This document shows, in pieces, positions 7,673 to 17,515 of a stretch of DNA of 64,000 bases (position 1 is the stretch's first letter; each line of letters begins with the position of its first letter). The position numbers were made by a program, and so were the translations under genes. Below the pieces are notes generated by a model. The model was not told where the DNA came from. It saw only the letters and a program-made list of their open reading frames with translations, and made no database searches. Origin of the DNA: Acidimicrobiales bacterium (GTDB lineage: Bacteria; Actinomycetota; Acidimicrobiia; Acidimicrobiales; CADCSY01); assembly GCA_030446545.1 (NCBI GenBank), contig JAUJNB010000002.1, forward strand, positions 95,769 to 159,768, read 5' to 3'.

Positions 7673-8515
7673 CTACTGCGGTGGCTGGGCCACGAGCAGT
7701 TCGCGGACCGCAGCCCGCCCCTCCGCCACCGACAGCTGCACCAGCTCCGGGAGGGACCGATCGAGCTGGCGCACCAGTTGGTCGGCCACGTAGTAGCCCA
7801 CCCGCCAGTGGCGCTCGACGAGGCCGGCACCGAACCAGGTCTCCACTGCGGCGGGGTCGTCGAGGTCGGCGGCAAAGCGGACCAGGAGGTCGTCGCGGTG
7901 CTCCTCGCACCACGGCAGCCAGTCGGCGAAGCCTCCGTGGCCGTACCAGAAGTACTCCTCCTCGGGTCGACCGGGCACCACGGCGCGGGTGGCGGCGATG
8001 GCGGTTCCCTCGTAGAAGGCCATCCAGGCCAGGTCGTCCTCGGGGGGAGCCACCCCGAGGGCGATCTCGTGCCAGGCGTGGGTGTCCTCGTGGGCAACGA
8101 GGAGACGCATGCCCTGCTCCTCGTGGAACCACTCGAGGCAGTGGAACAGGGTGACCTCACCCTCCAGGCGCCCGACGTCGGCATCGGTGGAGAACGAGCC
8201 CACCAGCAGGACGTGGCGCGGCGCCGGGGTGGCGGCCACACCCAGGGCCGCCTGCACGGCGGGCTCCACCTCCTCGATGAGGCGATGCTCGGCGGCCACT
8301 GCCTCGCGGACCCGGGTCCGGACGGTGGAGAGGTCGCGCACCACGCTGGCCCGGCCCTCGGTCGTCCCGTGGCCGTCGTAGTAGGCGGCGAAGACCTCGG
8401 GGTGGGCACCCTCGTAGTGTTCGACCCAGAGTTGCTCGCGCATCGCCGGGCTCTCCAGGAAGGCGGTTTTGGCGAACGCCTCGAACGCCGCCGTGGTGTC
8501 GAGGATGTCAGCCAT
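7673..8515 (-). CDS. Putative zinc-dependent protease-like protein with HExxH motif
   Basis: 280 aa, soluble. The middle contains LLVAHEDTHAWHE, a HExxH motif followed by a further His, and later the acidic segment DDLAWMAFYEGTAIAATRAV that often supplies a third zinc ligand. This arrangement resembles the DUF2268 family of predicted Zn-dependent proteases (established only by motif, not by comparison). No signal peptide, so a cytoplasmic enzyme is expected. The start giving MADILDTTAAFEAFAK is chosen; upstream in-frame sequence is Gly/Pro-rich and unlikely. It is transcribed against its neighbours and stands alone. Confidence 0.72.
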   Translation of the reverse strand: MADILDTTAAFEAFAKTAFLESPAMREQLWVEHYEGAHPEVFAAYYDGHGTTEGRASVVRDLSTVRTRVREAVAAEHRLIEEVEPAVQAALGVAATPAPRHVLLVGSFSTDADVGRLEGEVTLFHCLEWFHEEQGMRLLVAHEDTHAWHEIALGVAPPEDDLAWMAFYEGTAIAATRAVVPGRPEEEYFWYGHGGFADWLPWCEEHRDDLLVRFAADLDDPAAVETWFGAGLVERHWRVGYYVADQLVRQLDRSLPELVQLSVAEGRAAVRELLVAQPPQ

Positions 8516-8669
8516 GCACGATGGTGGACCGCCCTGGGATGCACTGCAAGGCGGGGCCCCCGAGCTGACACCCGAGGTCGGTCCTCGGGCGCCTCGATGT
8601 CCATTTCCAATACCGAAGTCCACCCCGGGAAGGGTGCAGGTGGGCGGGCTGCGGATATGTCCAAACCGC

Positions 8670-8749
8670 TAGGATGGGAGGCCATGTGCTTGGGCAGGGG
8701 GGTGGACAGCACAGGCTCGGACATCAGGAACGCCCCCCGGGGATGGTGA
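8670..8749 (+). promoter_or_regulatory. Possible promoter box and upstream small ORF
   Basis: A TAGGAT box (8670-8675) could be a -10 element. An ATG at 8684 opens a 21-codon frame (MCLGRGVDSTGSD...) whose stop at 8747-8749 overlaps the ATG of the next gene at 8743. This could couple translation. No conservation evidence is available. Confidence 0.35.
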
Positions 8750-10131
8750 CCCAGACCCTCAAGTGTGAGCGGCACGGCGAGACCACCCGGCTCACGTGTG
8801 TCGATTGCGGGCGGGCCATCTGTCCCAAGTGCATGACCCGCACCGAGGTGGGCCTGAAGTGCGAGGAATGCGCCCGTCCCGTCGCCACTCCCGACGTCGT
8901 TCCCAGGGGTCGTGGCTCTCGCCTCCCGTTGGTCGCCGGGGTGGTCGGGCTCGCCCTCGTGGCCCTGGTGGCGTTGTTGATCCTGCGTCCGTTGAACCCT
9001 TCCGAGGCGCCGGTCGAGGCGCTGCCTCCGGTCGGCACCTGGACCGAGGCCCCCGGCCTGACCGCCATCCGGGGTACCGCCACCGCAGTGGTGCTCGACG
9101 ACGGGCGGGCCCTGACGGCCGGAGGCGGGGTGGGCGCCATCGCCTTGCAGGCCACCGAGACCTTCGACGCCACGTCCGGCTCCTGGCAGCCCAGGGCGCC
9201 CCTGGCCGAGGCCCGCCGGGGCCACCAGGCCGTCGTCCTCGCCGACGGCCGGGTGCTGGTGGCGGGTGGGCTGGCCAACGGCGTGCCCTTGGCCTCGGTC
9301 GAGCTCTACGACCCGGGTGCCGACATCTGGTCACCGGTCGCACCCATGTCCATTCCGCGCCTGGGCCACTCCCTCACCCGGCTTGCGGACGGCCGGGTGC
9401 TGGCGGCGGGTGGAAGTGCCCTCGAGGCCGAAGGAGCGGCGGCCGGCGGCCAGACCATCCGCACCGAGGCCTCGGCCGAGATCTTCGATCCCGCCGCCGG
9501 CACCTGGACCGCCGGCGGGACGATGGGCACGGCCCGCTTCGAACACACCGCCACCCTCCTCGGCGACGGCCGCGTGCTGGTGGTGGGCGGCCTCGGGCCC
9601 ACGGGTGACGGCGCCGAGGGGCCGTTGACGTCCACCGAGCTCTACGACCCGGCCGCCGACGCCTTCGTGCGGTCGAGCGACCTGGCCGCAGCCCGCACCA
9701 ACCACGCCGCCGCCCTGCTCAACGACAACGCAGTGGTCGTCAGCGGCGGCGCCGGGGGTGAGGGTGGCGACGTCTCGCTGGCCTCGGTGGAGGTGTTCGA
9801 CAGCCGGGCGGCGGCGTGGACCACGGTGGCATCCATGGGCACCACCCGCACGGGCCACACGGCCACGGCCCTCGACGACGGCCGGGTCCTGGTCGCCGGA
9901 GGGGAGACGGTACGTCGAGGCGAACGGCGGTCGCTGGCCAGCGGGGAGGTCTTCGACTTCGGCCTCGGCGCCACCGGGGAGTGGCGCTCGGCCGGTGACA
10001 TGGCCTGTCCCCGAAGCGAACAAGCGGCGGTGGCCCTGGGTGACGGCAGCGTGCTGGTCATCGCCGGCGACGCGGCCTTCCCGGGCCAGGCGCCGGCACC
10101 ACGGAGCTGCGTCGATCGGTACCAACCATGA
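8743..10131 (+). CDS. B-box zinc finger / membrane / Kelch-repeat protein
   Basis: 462 aa with an unusual domain order. Residues 5-45 form a B-box-type zinc finger (CERHGETTRLTCVDC, then ICPKCM and CEECA). Residues about 63-85 are a single membrane segment (LVAGVVGLALVALVALLIL). The rest is a beta-propeller of Kelch-like repeats, each with a DGRVLVAGG turn and an ELYDP strand; about six repeats are visible. The topology suggests a cytoplasmic zinc finger and an extracellular propeller. No enzyme motif. The start is the ATG giving MVTQTLKCERHGE; a GTG three bases on is an alternative. It lies 19 bases before the FtsH-type gene. Confidence 0.8.
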   Translation: MVTQTLKCERHGETTRLTCVDCGRAICPKCMTRTEVGLKCEECARPVATPDVVPRGRGSRLPLVAGVVGLALVALVALLILRPLNPSEAPVEALPPVGTWTEAPGLTAIRGTATAVVLDDGRALTAGGGVGAIALQATETFDATSGSWQPRAPLAEARRGHQAVVLADGRVLVAGGLANGVPLASVELYDPGADIWSPVAPMSIPRLGHSLTRLADGRVLAAGGSALEAEGAAAGGQTIRTEASAEIFDPAAGTWTAGGTMGTARFEHTATLLGDGRVLVVGGLGPTGDGAEGPLTSTELYDPAADAFVRSSDLAAARTNHAAALLNDNAVVVSGGAGGEGGDVSLASVEVFDSRAAAWTTVASMGTTRTGHTATALDDGRVLVAGGETVRRGERRSLASGEVFDFGLGATGEWRSAGDMACPRSEQAAVALGDGSVLVIAGDAAFPGQAPAPRSCVDRYQP

Positions 10132-10150
10132 CCCAGAGGAGAATCCGAAC

Positions 10151-12061
<1,911 letters not shown>

Positions 12062-12295
12062 CGGCGGAAGCGGCCCGTTCAGCGTTCGGTCCGCAACCAG
12101 CCGGGCCACCTCGGGCATGGCCCTCGACGCCCGCGGGCGTGGACGGTGACCCCGGCGGCGAGCAGCGCCGACCTCGCCGTGCCCACCCGGCCCCGACCAG
12201 CCAGCCGGCCCCGACCGGCTCGGTCTCGTCCAGGGTGGTGGGTCGACCACGGGCGCGCCGGCCAGGGGGGCTCGGAGGGCGGGAGCCCTTCCCCC
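12062..12295 (-). other. Gene-poor segment, possible broken minus-strand coding
   Basis: Minus-strand frames each carry protein-like pieces: TTLDETEPVGAGWLVGAG, then VGTARSALLAAGVTVHARG, then RAMPEVARLVADRTLN, in three different frames separated by G runs. They could be one gene broken by base losses, or decay. No function is suggested. Confidence 0.3.
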
Positions 12296-12514
12296 TCAGC
12301 CCACCAGGCGCACCAGCGCCCCGACCGGGAGTGGCCGGTCGACGTCAGGCGACGCTTCGGTGGAGATCAGCACGAGGTCCCCAGGCGGGGTGCCGACGGG
12401 GACGGTCACCGTGACCTCGAGGCGCCCGCCGTCGTCGACGGTGAACTTGCCTCACGCGGGGCCGTCCCCAGTGCCCAGCCAGCGGAGGGTCCTCGCGTGG
12501 GGGAGAGCCTCCGG
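12296..12514 (-). pseudogene. Remnant of a secreted-protein gene with an in-frame stop
   Basis: The minus strand reads RTLRWLGTGDGPA, a TGA, then GKFTVDDGGRLEVTVTVPVG and on to PVGALVRLVG-stop. This aligns by eye with the Ig-like region of the secreted protein at 13169 (WNGVDGPVLAQTT...ISATFSVPEG), with the stop falling inside the alignment. No start codon or signal peptide is left. It is probably a paralogue remnant; a base error at the TGA is possible. Confidence 0.45.
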
Positions 12515-12563
12515 TTTCCTGAGTCAGGGCGCGACAGAACCTGACCCCACCCCCCTGGCGGAG

Positions 12564-12731
12564 CTACTTGCTCTGCAGCGAGTGGTAGAAGGGGATCCCG
12601 CCACCGATCACGGTGATGATCAGCGCAGGGATCAGCAGGAAGTTGAGACCCTCGACGACGAACGCAAGGATTCCGAGGATCACCCCCACGGCCACCACGG
12701 CCAACGACCCGCCCAGGTTCCTGCTCAGCAT
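12564..12731 (-). CDS. Small membrane protein, 55 aa
   Basis: A short frame with a strong ribosome site: GGAGG (complement of 12738-12742) lies 6 bases before the ATG. The product begins MLSRNLGGSLAVVAVGVILG and has two hydrophobic stretches (about residues 9-27 and 30-45), ending FYHSLQSK. Codon third positions are G/C-biased, as expected for a real gene here. A GGACCC/GGGTCC hairpin sits in its leader. Function unknown; small two-segment proteins of this type are common in actinobacteria. Confidence 0.7.
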   Translation of the reverse strand: MLSRNLGGSLAVVAVGVILGILAFVVEGLNFLLIPALIITVIGGGIPFYHSLQSK

Positions 12732-13006
12732 GCGGTGCCTCCGGTTTTCTCAGGGACCCAGCCACACGGGTCCAGCTGCCCGGAATTGTTGTTCGCTTTC
12801 CGTCGGGGCGCAACCCTCGAGCCCGTCACTGCGGTCCGGGCGGTGGAAGGGGGTTCCCCCACATCGCAGGGACCGCTCGGTGGGCCGGCCGTAGTTGGGT
12901 GCCCCCGCTCCGTGCCGGCCGTCGCCATCCTTCCCCGTGGTCACGGTGGCGAGGGGCCACTTCTCTGTCCCTCCGGGCAACAACGCAGCTCAGCGGCCGG
13001 AAATAC

Positions 13007-13021
13007 TATGCGCAACGCATA
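13007..13021. promoter_or_regulatory. Operator-like palindrome TATGCG-CAA-CGCATA
   Basis: A perfect 6-bp inverted repeat with a 3-base spacer, about 50 bases upstream of the -35 box of the secreted-protein gene. The A/T-containing arms stand out in this GC-rich sequence. It fits a dimeric repressor or activator site; no regulator is identified. Confidence 0.45.
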
Positions 13022-13070
13022 CATTCGGGTAGCAGATAGTTGCGTGTCAAGTGGAGGCGGAGCGCATTCA

Positions 13071-13099
13071 TTGCAAGCGACAGCTAGGCGTGGCATACT
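13071..13099 (+). promoter_or_regulatory. Promoter of the secreted-protein gene
   Basis: TTGCAA (13071-13076), a 17-base spacer and CATACT (13094-13099) form a good primary-sigma promoter. The leader would be about 60 bases to the ATG at 13169. Confidence 0.6.
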
Positions 13100-13168
13100 G
13101 AACGTCCCAGAGAGCGGGGGGCTCCGTCATTCAGCTGGCGACGCCTCTCCAACAACGAGGAGGAGTTC

Positions 13169-13759
13169 ATGAGCTTGACCAAGAAAGGTGCGGCGTTCTT
13201 CGGTACCGCAGTGGCGGCCATGGCCTTCACCGCCATCGCCGCCTTCGCGTGCACCAATCTCGCCACGCTCAACTTGAGCAGCGGCAGTGGTGGCGCAGGC
13301 GACGCCATCGCCGTCACCGGTTCGTCGTTCCGGGTCGCCACCGGCGACAACCCGGCCATGCCCGTGGTCCTCAACTGGAACGGTGTCGACGGCCCGGTCC
13401 TGGCTCAGACCACTCCTGACGCTGCCGGCAACATCTCGGCCACCTTCAGCGTGCCCGAGGGCCAGCCCGGCTACTACGTGATCGTCGCCAGCCAGAAGGA
13501 TGCCGAGGGCGCCGACGCCTACGGCACCCCGGCTCGGGCTTCGTTCCAGATCCTCGGCCCCAACGGCGAGTCCGTGGTCCAGCCGGCCGGCAACCAGGCG
13601 GCTCCCGTCACCGCTGACCCCAGCTCCAGCGGCATCATCGCCTTGACCGTGGGTCTGGGTGTCCTCGGGCTGGCCCTGTTCGGCGCCGGCTTCACCGCCT
13701 TCGTCCGCCAGGCTCGCAGCCGTGAGGTCCCTGTCGCTTCCAAGGTGCGCAACGACTGA
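13169..13759 (+). CDS. Secreted, C-terminally membrane-anchored protein with Ig-like domain
   Basis: 196 aa. A Sec signal peptide (KKGAAFFGTAVAAMAFTAIA) ends near residue 28. An Ig/IPT-like beta domain follows (about 30-130), with a Gly-rich turn and the segment ISATFSVPEG. A Pro/Gln linker leads to a C-terminal membrane segment (about 158-182) and a short basic tail, so the beta domain faces outward. GAGGAGGAG lies just before the ATG. It has its own promoter and terminator. A broken relative lies at 12296-12514. Possible roles are cell-surface adhesion or envelope structure; nothing decides. Confidence 0.75.
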   Translation: MSLTKKGAAFFGTAVAAMAFTAIAAFACTNLATLNLSSGSGGAGDAIAVTGSSFRVATGDNPAMPVVLNWNGVDGPVLAQTTPDAAGNISATFSVPEGQPGYYVIVASQKDAEGADAYGTPARASFQILGPNGESVVQPAGNQAAPVTADPSSSGIIALTVGLGVLGLALFGAGFTAFVRQARSREVPVASKVRND

Positions 13760-13798
13760 GGTTCCCGCAGCACCCCCCACCGCTGAGTAAGGCCCGAT

Positions 13799-13822
13799 CC
13801 GGGCGCCCGCAAGGGCGCCCGG
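13799..13822 (+). terminator. GC-rich terminator hairpin
   Basis: GGGCGCC (13801-13807) pairs perfectly with GGCGCCC (13814-13820) around a 6-base loop, 40 bases after the stop of the secreted-protein gene. No T run follows, as is usual in high-GC actinobacteria. Confidence 0.65.
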
Positions 13823-13869
13823 TCGGCGCGTCGGGCCGGCGGCGTCGGAGCGGGCGCGGAGAGGAACGA

Positions 13870-15501
13870 TTGCGGGGCGGGCTGGGGCTGGGGGTGGTAG
13901 TGGCCCTGGCCGCAGCGGCCTGCACCAGTGCCCAGCCGGCCCCGCCGAGCTCCGAGCCCGCGGCCCGGGCCGAGAAGCAGGATCTGCGGGTGGCCGTGGG
14001 CGGAGACCCTTTCCTCGGCGGCACACCGCCTGCCCCCGACCTCGGTCTGGCCGGTGATGCGCTCAACCCCGGCATCTTCGAGACCCTGACCACGGTGACG
14101 CCCTCGTTCGGGCTCCGCGCCGGCCTGGCGGTGCGCTGGGAAGCCGAGAGCGCCACCCGTTGGCGCTTCGAGCTCCGCCCGGGCGTGCGCTTCCATGACG
14201 GAACACCGATGACCGCGGCGGCGGTGGTCGAGACCCTTCGAGCGGTGGTCGCCGGCTTCGAGAGCTCCGAATCCGGGAACGTACCCCGGCGCCAGTGGCT
14301 GCCTCGTGGCCTGGCGCCCGAGTCGGCTACGGCCGACGGCGAGCACGTGGTGCGGGTGGAGTTGACCGAGGCCAACCTGCGCCTGGCCGAGCAGTTGGCC
14401 AACCCGTCGATGGCGGTGATGGCTCCGGGTACCCGGGCGGGTGACGGGACGAGGCCGGACCAGACGCCCACGGGGACCGGGCCCTTCCGGTTCGATTCCT
14501 ACGTCCCCGACACCGAGCTCCGGGTGTCGGCCAACGACGACTACTGGGAGGGGCCACCCCAGCTCACTTCGATCACCTTTCGGTTCGGGCCCGAGGAGGA
14601 CGCCAGCCGCCTGCTGGCCACGGGCGAGGTCGATCTCGTCGGTCAGATCCCGTCCTCGGTGCTGGCCAAGGTCTCGGGCCGTACGGAGCGGGCGGTGGCT
14701 TCATCACCGGCGCGGGCGGTCTACCTCTTGTTCAATCGGGGCGGGGTGGGGGAGTGGTCGACCCTCCGCGACGACGACCTGCGCCGGGCCCTGGCCCTGG
14801 CCCTGGATCGGCCCCGGTTGGGCCGAGCCGGGTGGCCCGACCACGCCGAGCCCAACGACAGCCTGATTCCGTCGGCGGTGCTGAACGAGGCTGGCGAAGA
14901 GGTGGTGCCCCTCGGACACGACCCTCTCGGCGCCTCGGCTCTCCTCGACCGCGCCGGCTGGTCCCTCGGGGCCGACGGCGTCCGCAGCCGCGACGGTGCG
15001 CCGCTCACGCTGTCCCTGTTGACCCGCGAACCCGATCTGGTCCCCATGGCCGTGGTGGAGGCCATGCGGGCCCAGCTGGCCGAAGTGGGCGTGACCCTCG
15101 AGGTCGGCCCAGCTGAGCCGGAAGGGCCGCCGCCGCTCCAGCTGGTCAACGCGGCCACCTTCGACCTCTTCCTCGACGTGGTGCCCCAGGACGACGCCAA
15201 CCCCTGCGCGCTCTGCCGGTACTTCTCCATCCGACCGGGAGGTCAGCTCGCCGTGGCCGGCGTGGCCGGTGCCGGTCCGCAGGGTGACGCATTGTTCGAC
15301 CAGGTGCACCGGGCGCCGTCCCTCGATGCAGCTCGCCGGGTGGCGGCCGAGCTCATGTCGGTGGTGGTGGCCGACGAAGTGGTGGCGCTGCCCCTGGTGG
15401 CCTTGGGCAACCCGTGGTTGGTGTCGTCGCGCGTCCAGGGATTCGATCCTGCCGAGCTGGCCGGATCCCAGCGCTGGGAGTCGGTCTACCTGACCGGGTA
15501 G
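13870..15501 (+). CDS. ABC transporter substrate-binding lipoprotein, family 5
   Basis: 543 aa. The N-terminus is a lipoprotein signal with the lipobox LAAAACTS, so the mature protein is anchored at Cys near residue 18. The body matches SBP_bac_5 (peptide/nickel/oligopeptide binders): WRFELRPGVRFHDGTPMTA is the family signature, followed by TGTGPFRFDSY and DDYWEG. Start is TTG with GAGAGGAA a few bases upstream. No permease or ATPase gene lies beside it, so it is an orphan binding protein. Whether it binds peptides or nickel cannot be told; nickel would fit the hydrogenase cluster but is only a guess. Confidence 0.87.
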   Translation: MRGGLGLGVVVALAAAACTSAQPAPPSSEPAARAEKQDLRVAVGGDPFLGGTPPAPDLGLAGDALNPGIFETLTTVTPSFGLRAGLAVRWEAESATRWRFELRPGVRFHDGTPMTAAAVVETLRAVVAGFESSESGNVPRRQWLPRGLAPESATADGEHVVRVELTEANLRLAEQLANPSMAVMAPGTRAGDGTRPDQTPTGTGPFRFDSYVPDTELRVSANDDYWEGPPQLTSITFRFGPEEDASRLLATGEVDLVGQIPSSVLAKVSGRTERAVASSPARAVYLLFNRGGVGEWSTLRDDDLRRALALALDRPRLGRAGWPDHAEPNDSLIPSAVLNEAGEEVVPLGHDPLGASALLDRAGWSLGADGVRSRDGAPLTLSLLTREPDLVPMAVVEAMRAQLAEVGVTLEVGPAEPEGPPPLQLVNAATFDLFLDVVPQDDANPCALCRYFSIRPGGQLAVAGVAGAGPQGDALFDQVHRAPSLDAARRVAAELMSVVVADEVVALPLVALGNPWLVSSRVQGFDPAELAGSQRWESVYLTG

Positions 15502-15523
15502 GCCCGGTGGCGGTTACTCCTCG

Positions 15524-15967
15524 TCACGTCGACGCCCGTGCTCCGGTCGCCTCGGGAGGCGGGGTGCGATGGGCCCAGGTCCAGGCGCCGCCCAACGCCA
15601 GCACGGCCAGGCCGGGCAGGCTGTGATAGACCGTGGCGCCCCAGGGCGCCTGTTCCCGGCTGGCCTGGAGGACGAGCGGGAGGTGGGTGGCGCTCATCCA
15701 GAACCCGGCCAGCACGATGCCCAGCCCGGCAGGGAACAGCAGACCACCGGCACGACCGCCCCGGGCCAGCAGGAACGACCCCAGCGAGATGGCCAGGACG
15801 ACCATGCCGGGCACCACGTGGTCGACGATCTCCACGGTGTCGTCGGTGGCGAGGAAGGGCCCGGTGTAGGGCGGCAGCAACGCCCACCCCCCCACCAGCA
15901 GGCCCAGCCCGGCCAGCATGGGCAACGCGGTGCTGCGTTGGGCCGGAGGGACGGCCGGGGCCGTCAC
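15524..15967 (-). CDS. Four-segment membrane protein of unknown function
   Basis: 147 aa with four hydrophobic segments, at about residues 15-31, 47-65, 72-88 and 110-128. The start chosen is a GTG giving MTAPAVPPAQRSTALPML, 16 bases after the stop of the ATPase gene upstream, so it looks like the last gene of a three-gene minus-strand operon. No known motif; the segment EIVDHVVPGMVVLAISLGSF recalls small SPW-type membrane proteins, but the match is weak. Confidence 0.65.
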   Translation of the reverse strand: MTAPAVPPAQRSTALPMLAGLGLLVGGWALLPPYTGPFLATDDTVEIVDHVVPGMVVLAISLGSFLLARGGRAGGLLFPAGLGIVLAGFWMSATHLPLVLQASREQAPWGATVYHSLPGLAVLALGGAWTWAHRTPPPEATGARAST

Positions 15968-15983
15968 GGCGAGCCGCGCACGG

Positions 15984-16721
15984 TCAGGAAGTGAACGCGA
16001 CCAGATCGTCGGCCAGGCGGGCCAGGGCCAGTACGGCGGGGGCGTCGGGTGCACTGTCGAGGGGAGCCACCCCATGGCGATCGGCGGCCACGATGGCCGG
16101 GTCGTCGGGGATGGGAACGACCTGGTGGTCGGGGAAGGCCTTGGTGATCATGACCAGGTCGTCTTCGTTGCGGATGCGGCTGGCCACGACCACGGCCCGG
16201 CCCAGCGACTTGTCGGCCACCAGGTCGGCGGCCCGGCATCCCACCTCGACCGACTTGGGGGTGGGTTCGACCACGATCAGCACCAGGTCGACCCCGGCGT
16301 CACCGAGGCGGGTGAGGGTCCCCACCCCCGCTTCGAGGTCGGCCACCACCATCTTGTTGCTGAAGTCCACGCTGCCGAGCAACTGCTCGGCGGAGAGGCC
16401 ACATCAAAGGCAGCCTGGTTCGGGGTTGTCGATCCGGCTCACCACCGCCAGGCGCACACCGTCGGGGGCATCCGAGCCGAAGCGGTCGAGCACTTGGTCC
16501 CACTCCGAGGCGTGCTCCTCCTCGCCCTCGTCGAGAGCTTGGCGCATGGAGACCAACCGCTCGGTCTCGTCGTCGCCCACCCCGAGGGAGATGCCCAGGT
16601 TGGGGTTGGAATCGCAGTCGAGGGCCACGACGTCGTGGCCCTGGCGGGCCAGGGTGCGGGCCAGGATGGCCGACGTGGTGGTCTTGCCCGAGCCCCCTTT
16701 GCCTGTCACTGCCAGCTTCAT
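15984..16721 (-). CDS. CooC/MinD-like ATPase with in-frame TGA, candidate selenoprotein
   Basis: 245 codons. Deviant Walker A KGGSGKTT near the N-terminus, then VVALDCDSNPNLGISLG, then VVADLEAGVGTLTR, as in CooC, the ATPase that inserts nickel into CO dehydrogenase. Codon 106 is TGA (16404-16406), in frame with both halves: the 105 codons before and 139 after read as one protein. The context is Gly-Cys104-Leu-TGA-Cys107-Gly. CooC proteins have a metal-binding Cys-x-Cys near residue 112-114, so TGA stands where Cys is expected. A hairpin suited to a bacterial SECIS element follows. If translated as Sec this is a selenium-containing metallochaperone; otherwise it is a nonsense mutation or base error. 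The ATG overlaps the stop of the paralogous ATPase upstream. Confidence 0.75.
16374..16406 (-). promoter_or_regulatory. Candidate bacterial SECIS hairpin after the in-frame TGA
   Basis: On the minus strand the TGA (16406-16404) is followed by 12 bases, then GCCGAGC-AGTT-GCTCGGC: a perfect 7-bp stem with a tetraloop whose second base is G. The distance from TGA to this G is about 20 bases, within the range published for bacterial SECIS elements. In GC-rich DNA such a stem can arise by chance. Confidence 0.45.
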
Positions 16722-17491
16722 GTGGTGGCCCCCTTGAGCTGTTGGTGGTCGAGACGTTCCAACAACAAGGATACCGCTCCTACCGCGACAGAATCAGGGA
16801 CGACATCGAGGGGCGCCCGACCGCTGCGCTCGGCGTCGGCAAAGGCGGGCTCGAGGGGGACCGAGGCGACCACCTCCAGGCCGCTACGGCGGGCGATGAG
16901 CTCCACGTCGCCCGGCTCGGTCACCTTGTTGGCCACGGCCAGCACTCGCACCGGGCGATCGGCGGACGAGGCCAGCCGGGCCAGGCGCCGGGCCGACAAC
17001 AGGGACTTGGCCATGGGTTCGACCACCACCAGGTAGGTGTCGGCGTAGCCGCCCCAGCCGGTGAAGGCCTGGCGGGTCCCGCCCGGGAGGTCGCCCACCA
17101 GGTGCCAACGGTCCTCCGGCAGCTCGTGGATGATCTGGCGGAAGGCGATCTGGGAGCGGAACAAGGCCCGGGGGTCGGTCCGGATCTTGCCGAACTGGAG
17201 GAAGCGCACCCCGTCGGGTGCGGTGGCGGCGTAGCGGTCGATGGCCTCGGCCGCGCTGAGCCCGGCCCGCAGTCGGTAGCGGGGCCCTTCTTCGTCCTCG
17301 GGCCGGTCTTCGATGGCCTCGTCGGGCAGGGGCGCGTCGTCCCGGTCGAGGCCGAGGGAGAAGGCCATCCCCGGCAGCGGGTCGGAGTCGATGGCCAGCA
17401 CCGGCTGGCCCCGGCGGGCGAGGAGCCGGGCGAACGTGCCGGCGATGGCGGACTTGCCGGCGCCGCCCTTGCCGACGAACGCAACCCTCAT
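16718..17491 (-). CDS. CooC/MinD-like P-loop ATPase
   Basis: 257 aa. Deviant Walker A GKGGAGKSAIAG at the N-terminus, switch I DSDPLPGMAFSLG and a Walker B-like HLVGDLPGG, as in the MinD/ArsA/CooC family of dimeric ATPases. It lacks the Cys-x-Cys that CooC uses for nickel, so it is a diverged member. It overlaps by 4 bases with the second ATPase (ATGA), so the two are made together and may act as a heterodimer or in sequence. GAGGGA lies upstream of the ATG. The target enzyme is unknown; a role in metal insertion is inferred only from the family. Confidence 0.8.
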   Translation of the reverse strand: MRVAFVGKGGAGKSAIAGTFARLLARRGQPVLAIDSDPLPGMAFSLGLDRDDAPLPDEAIEDRPEDEEGPRYRLRAGLSAAEAIDRYAATAPDGVRFLQFGKIRTDPRALFRSQIAFRQIIHELPEDRWHLVGDLPGGTRQAFTGWGGYADTYLVVVEPMAKSLLSARRLARLASSADRPVRVLAVANKVTEPGDVELIARRSGLEVVASVPLEPAFADAERSGRAPLDVVPDSVAVGAVSLLLERLDHQQLKGATT

Positions 17492-17515
17492 GCTGGATCC
17501 CTCACGCTGCTTGCC

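Larger units (their letters stand above)
12732..13168 (+). other. Divergent intergenic region
   Basis: 437 bases between the small membrane gene (minus) and the secreted-protein gene (plus). It holds the leader of the former, an inverted repeat at 13007-13021 and a promoter at 13071-13099. No further gene was found. Confidence 0.6.

Noticed and set aside
12440..12460. TGA inside the 12296-12514 fragment as a second selenocysteine codon
   Set aside because: No Cys is expected there, no hairpin follows at proper distance, and the gene lacks a start.
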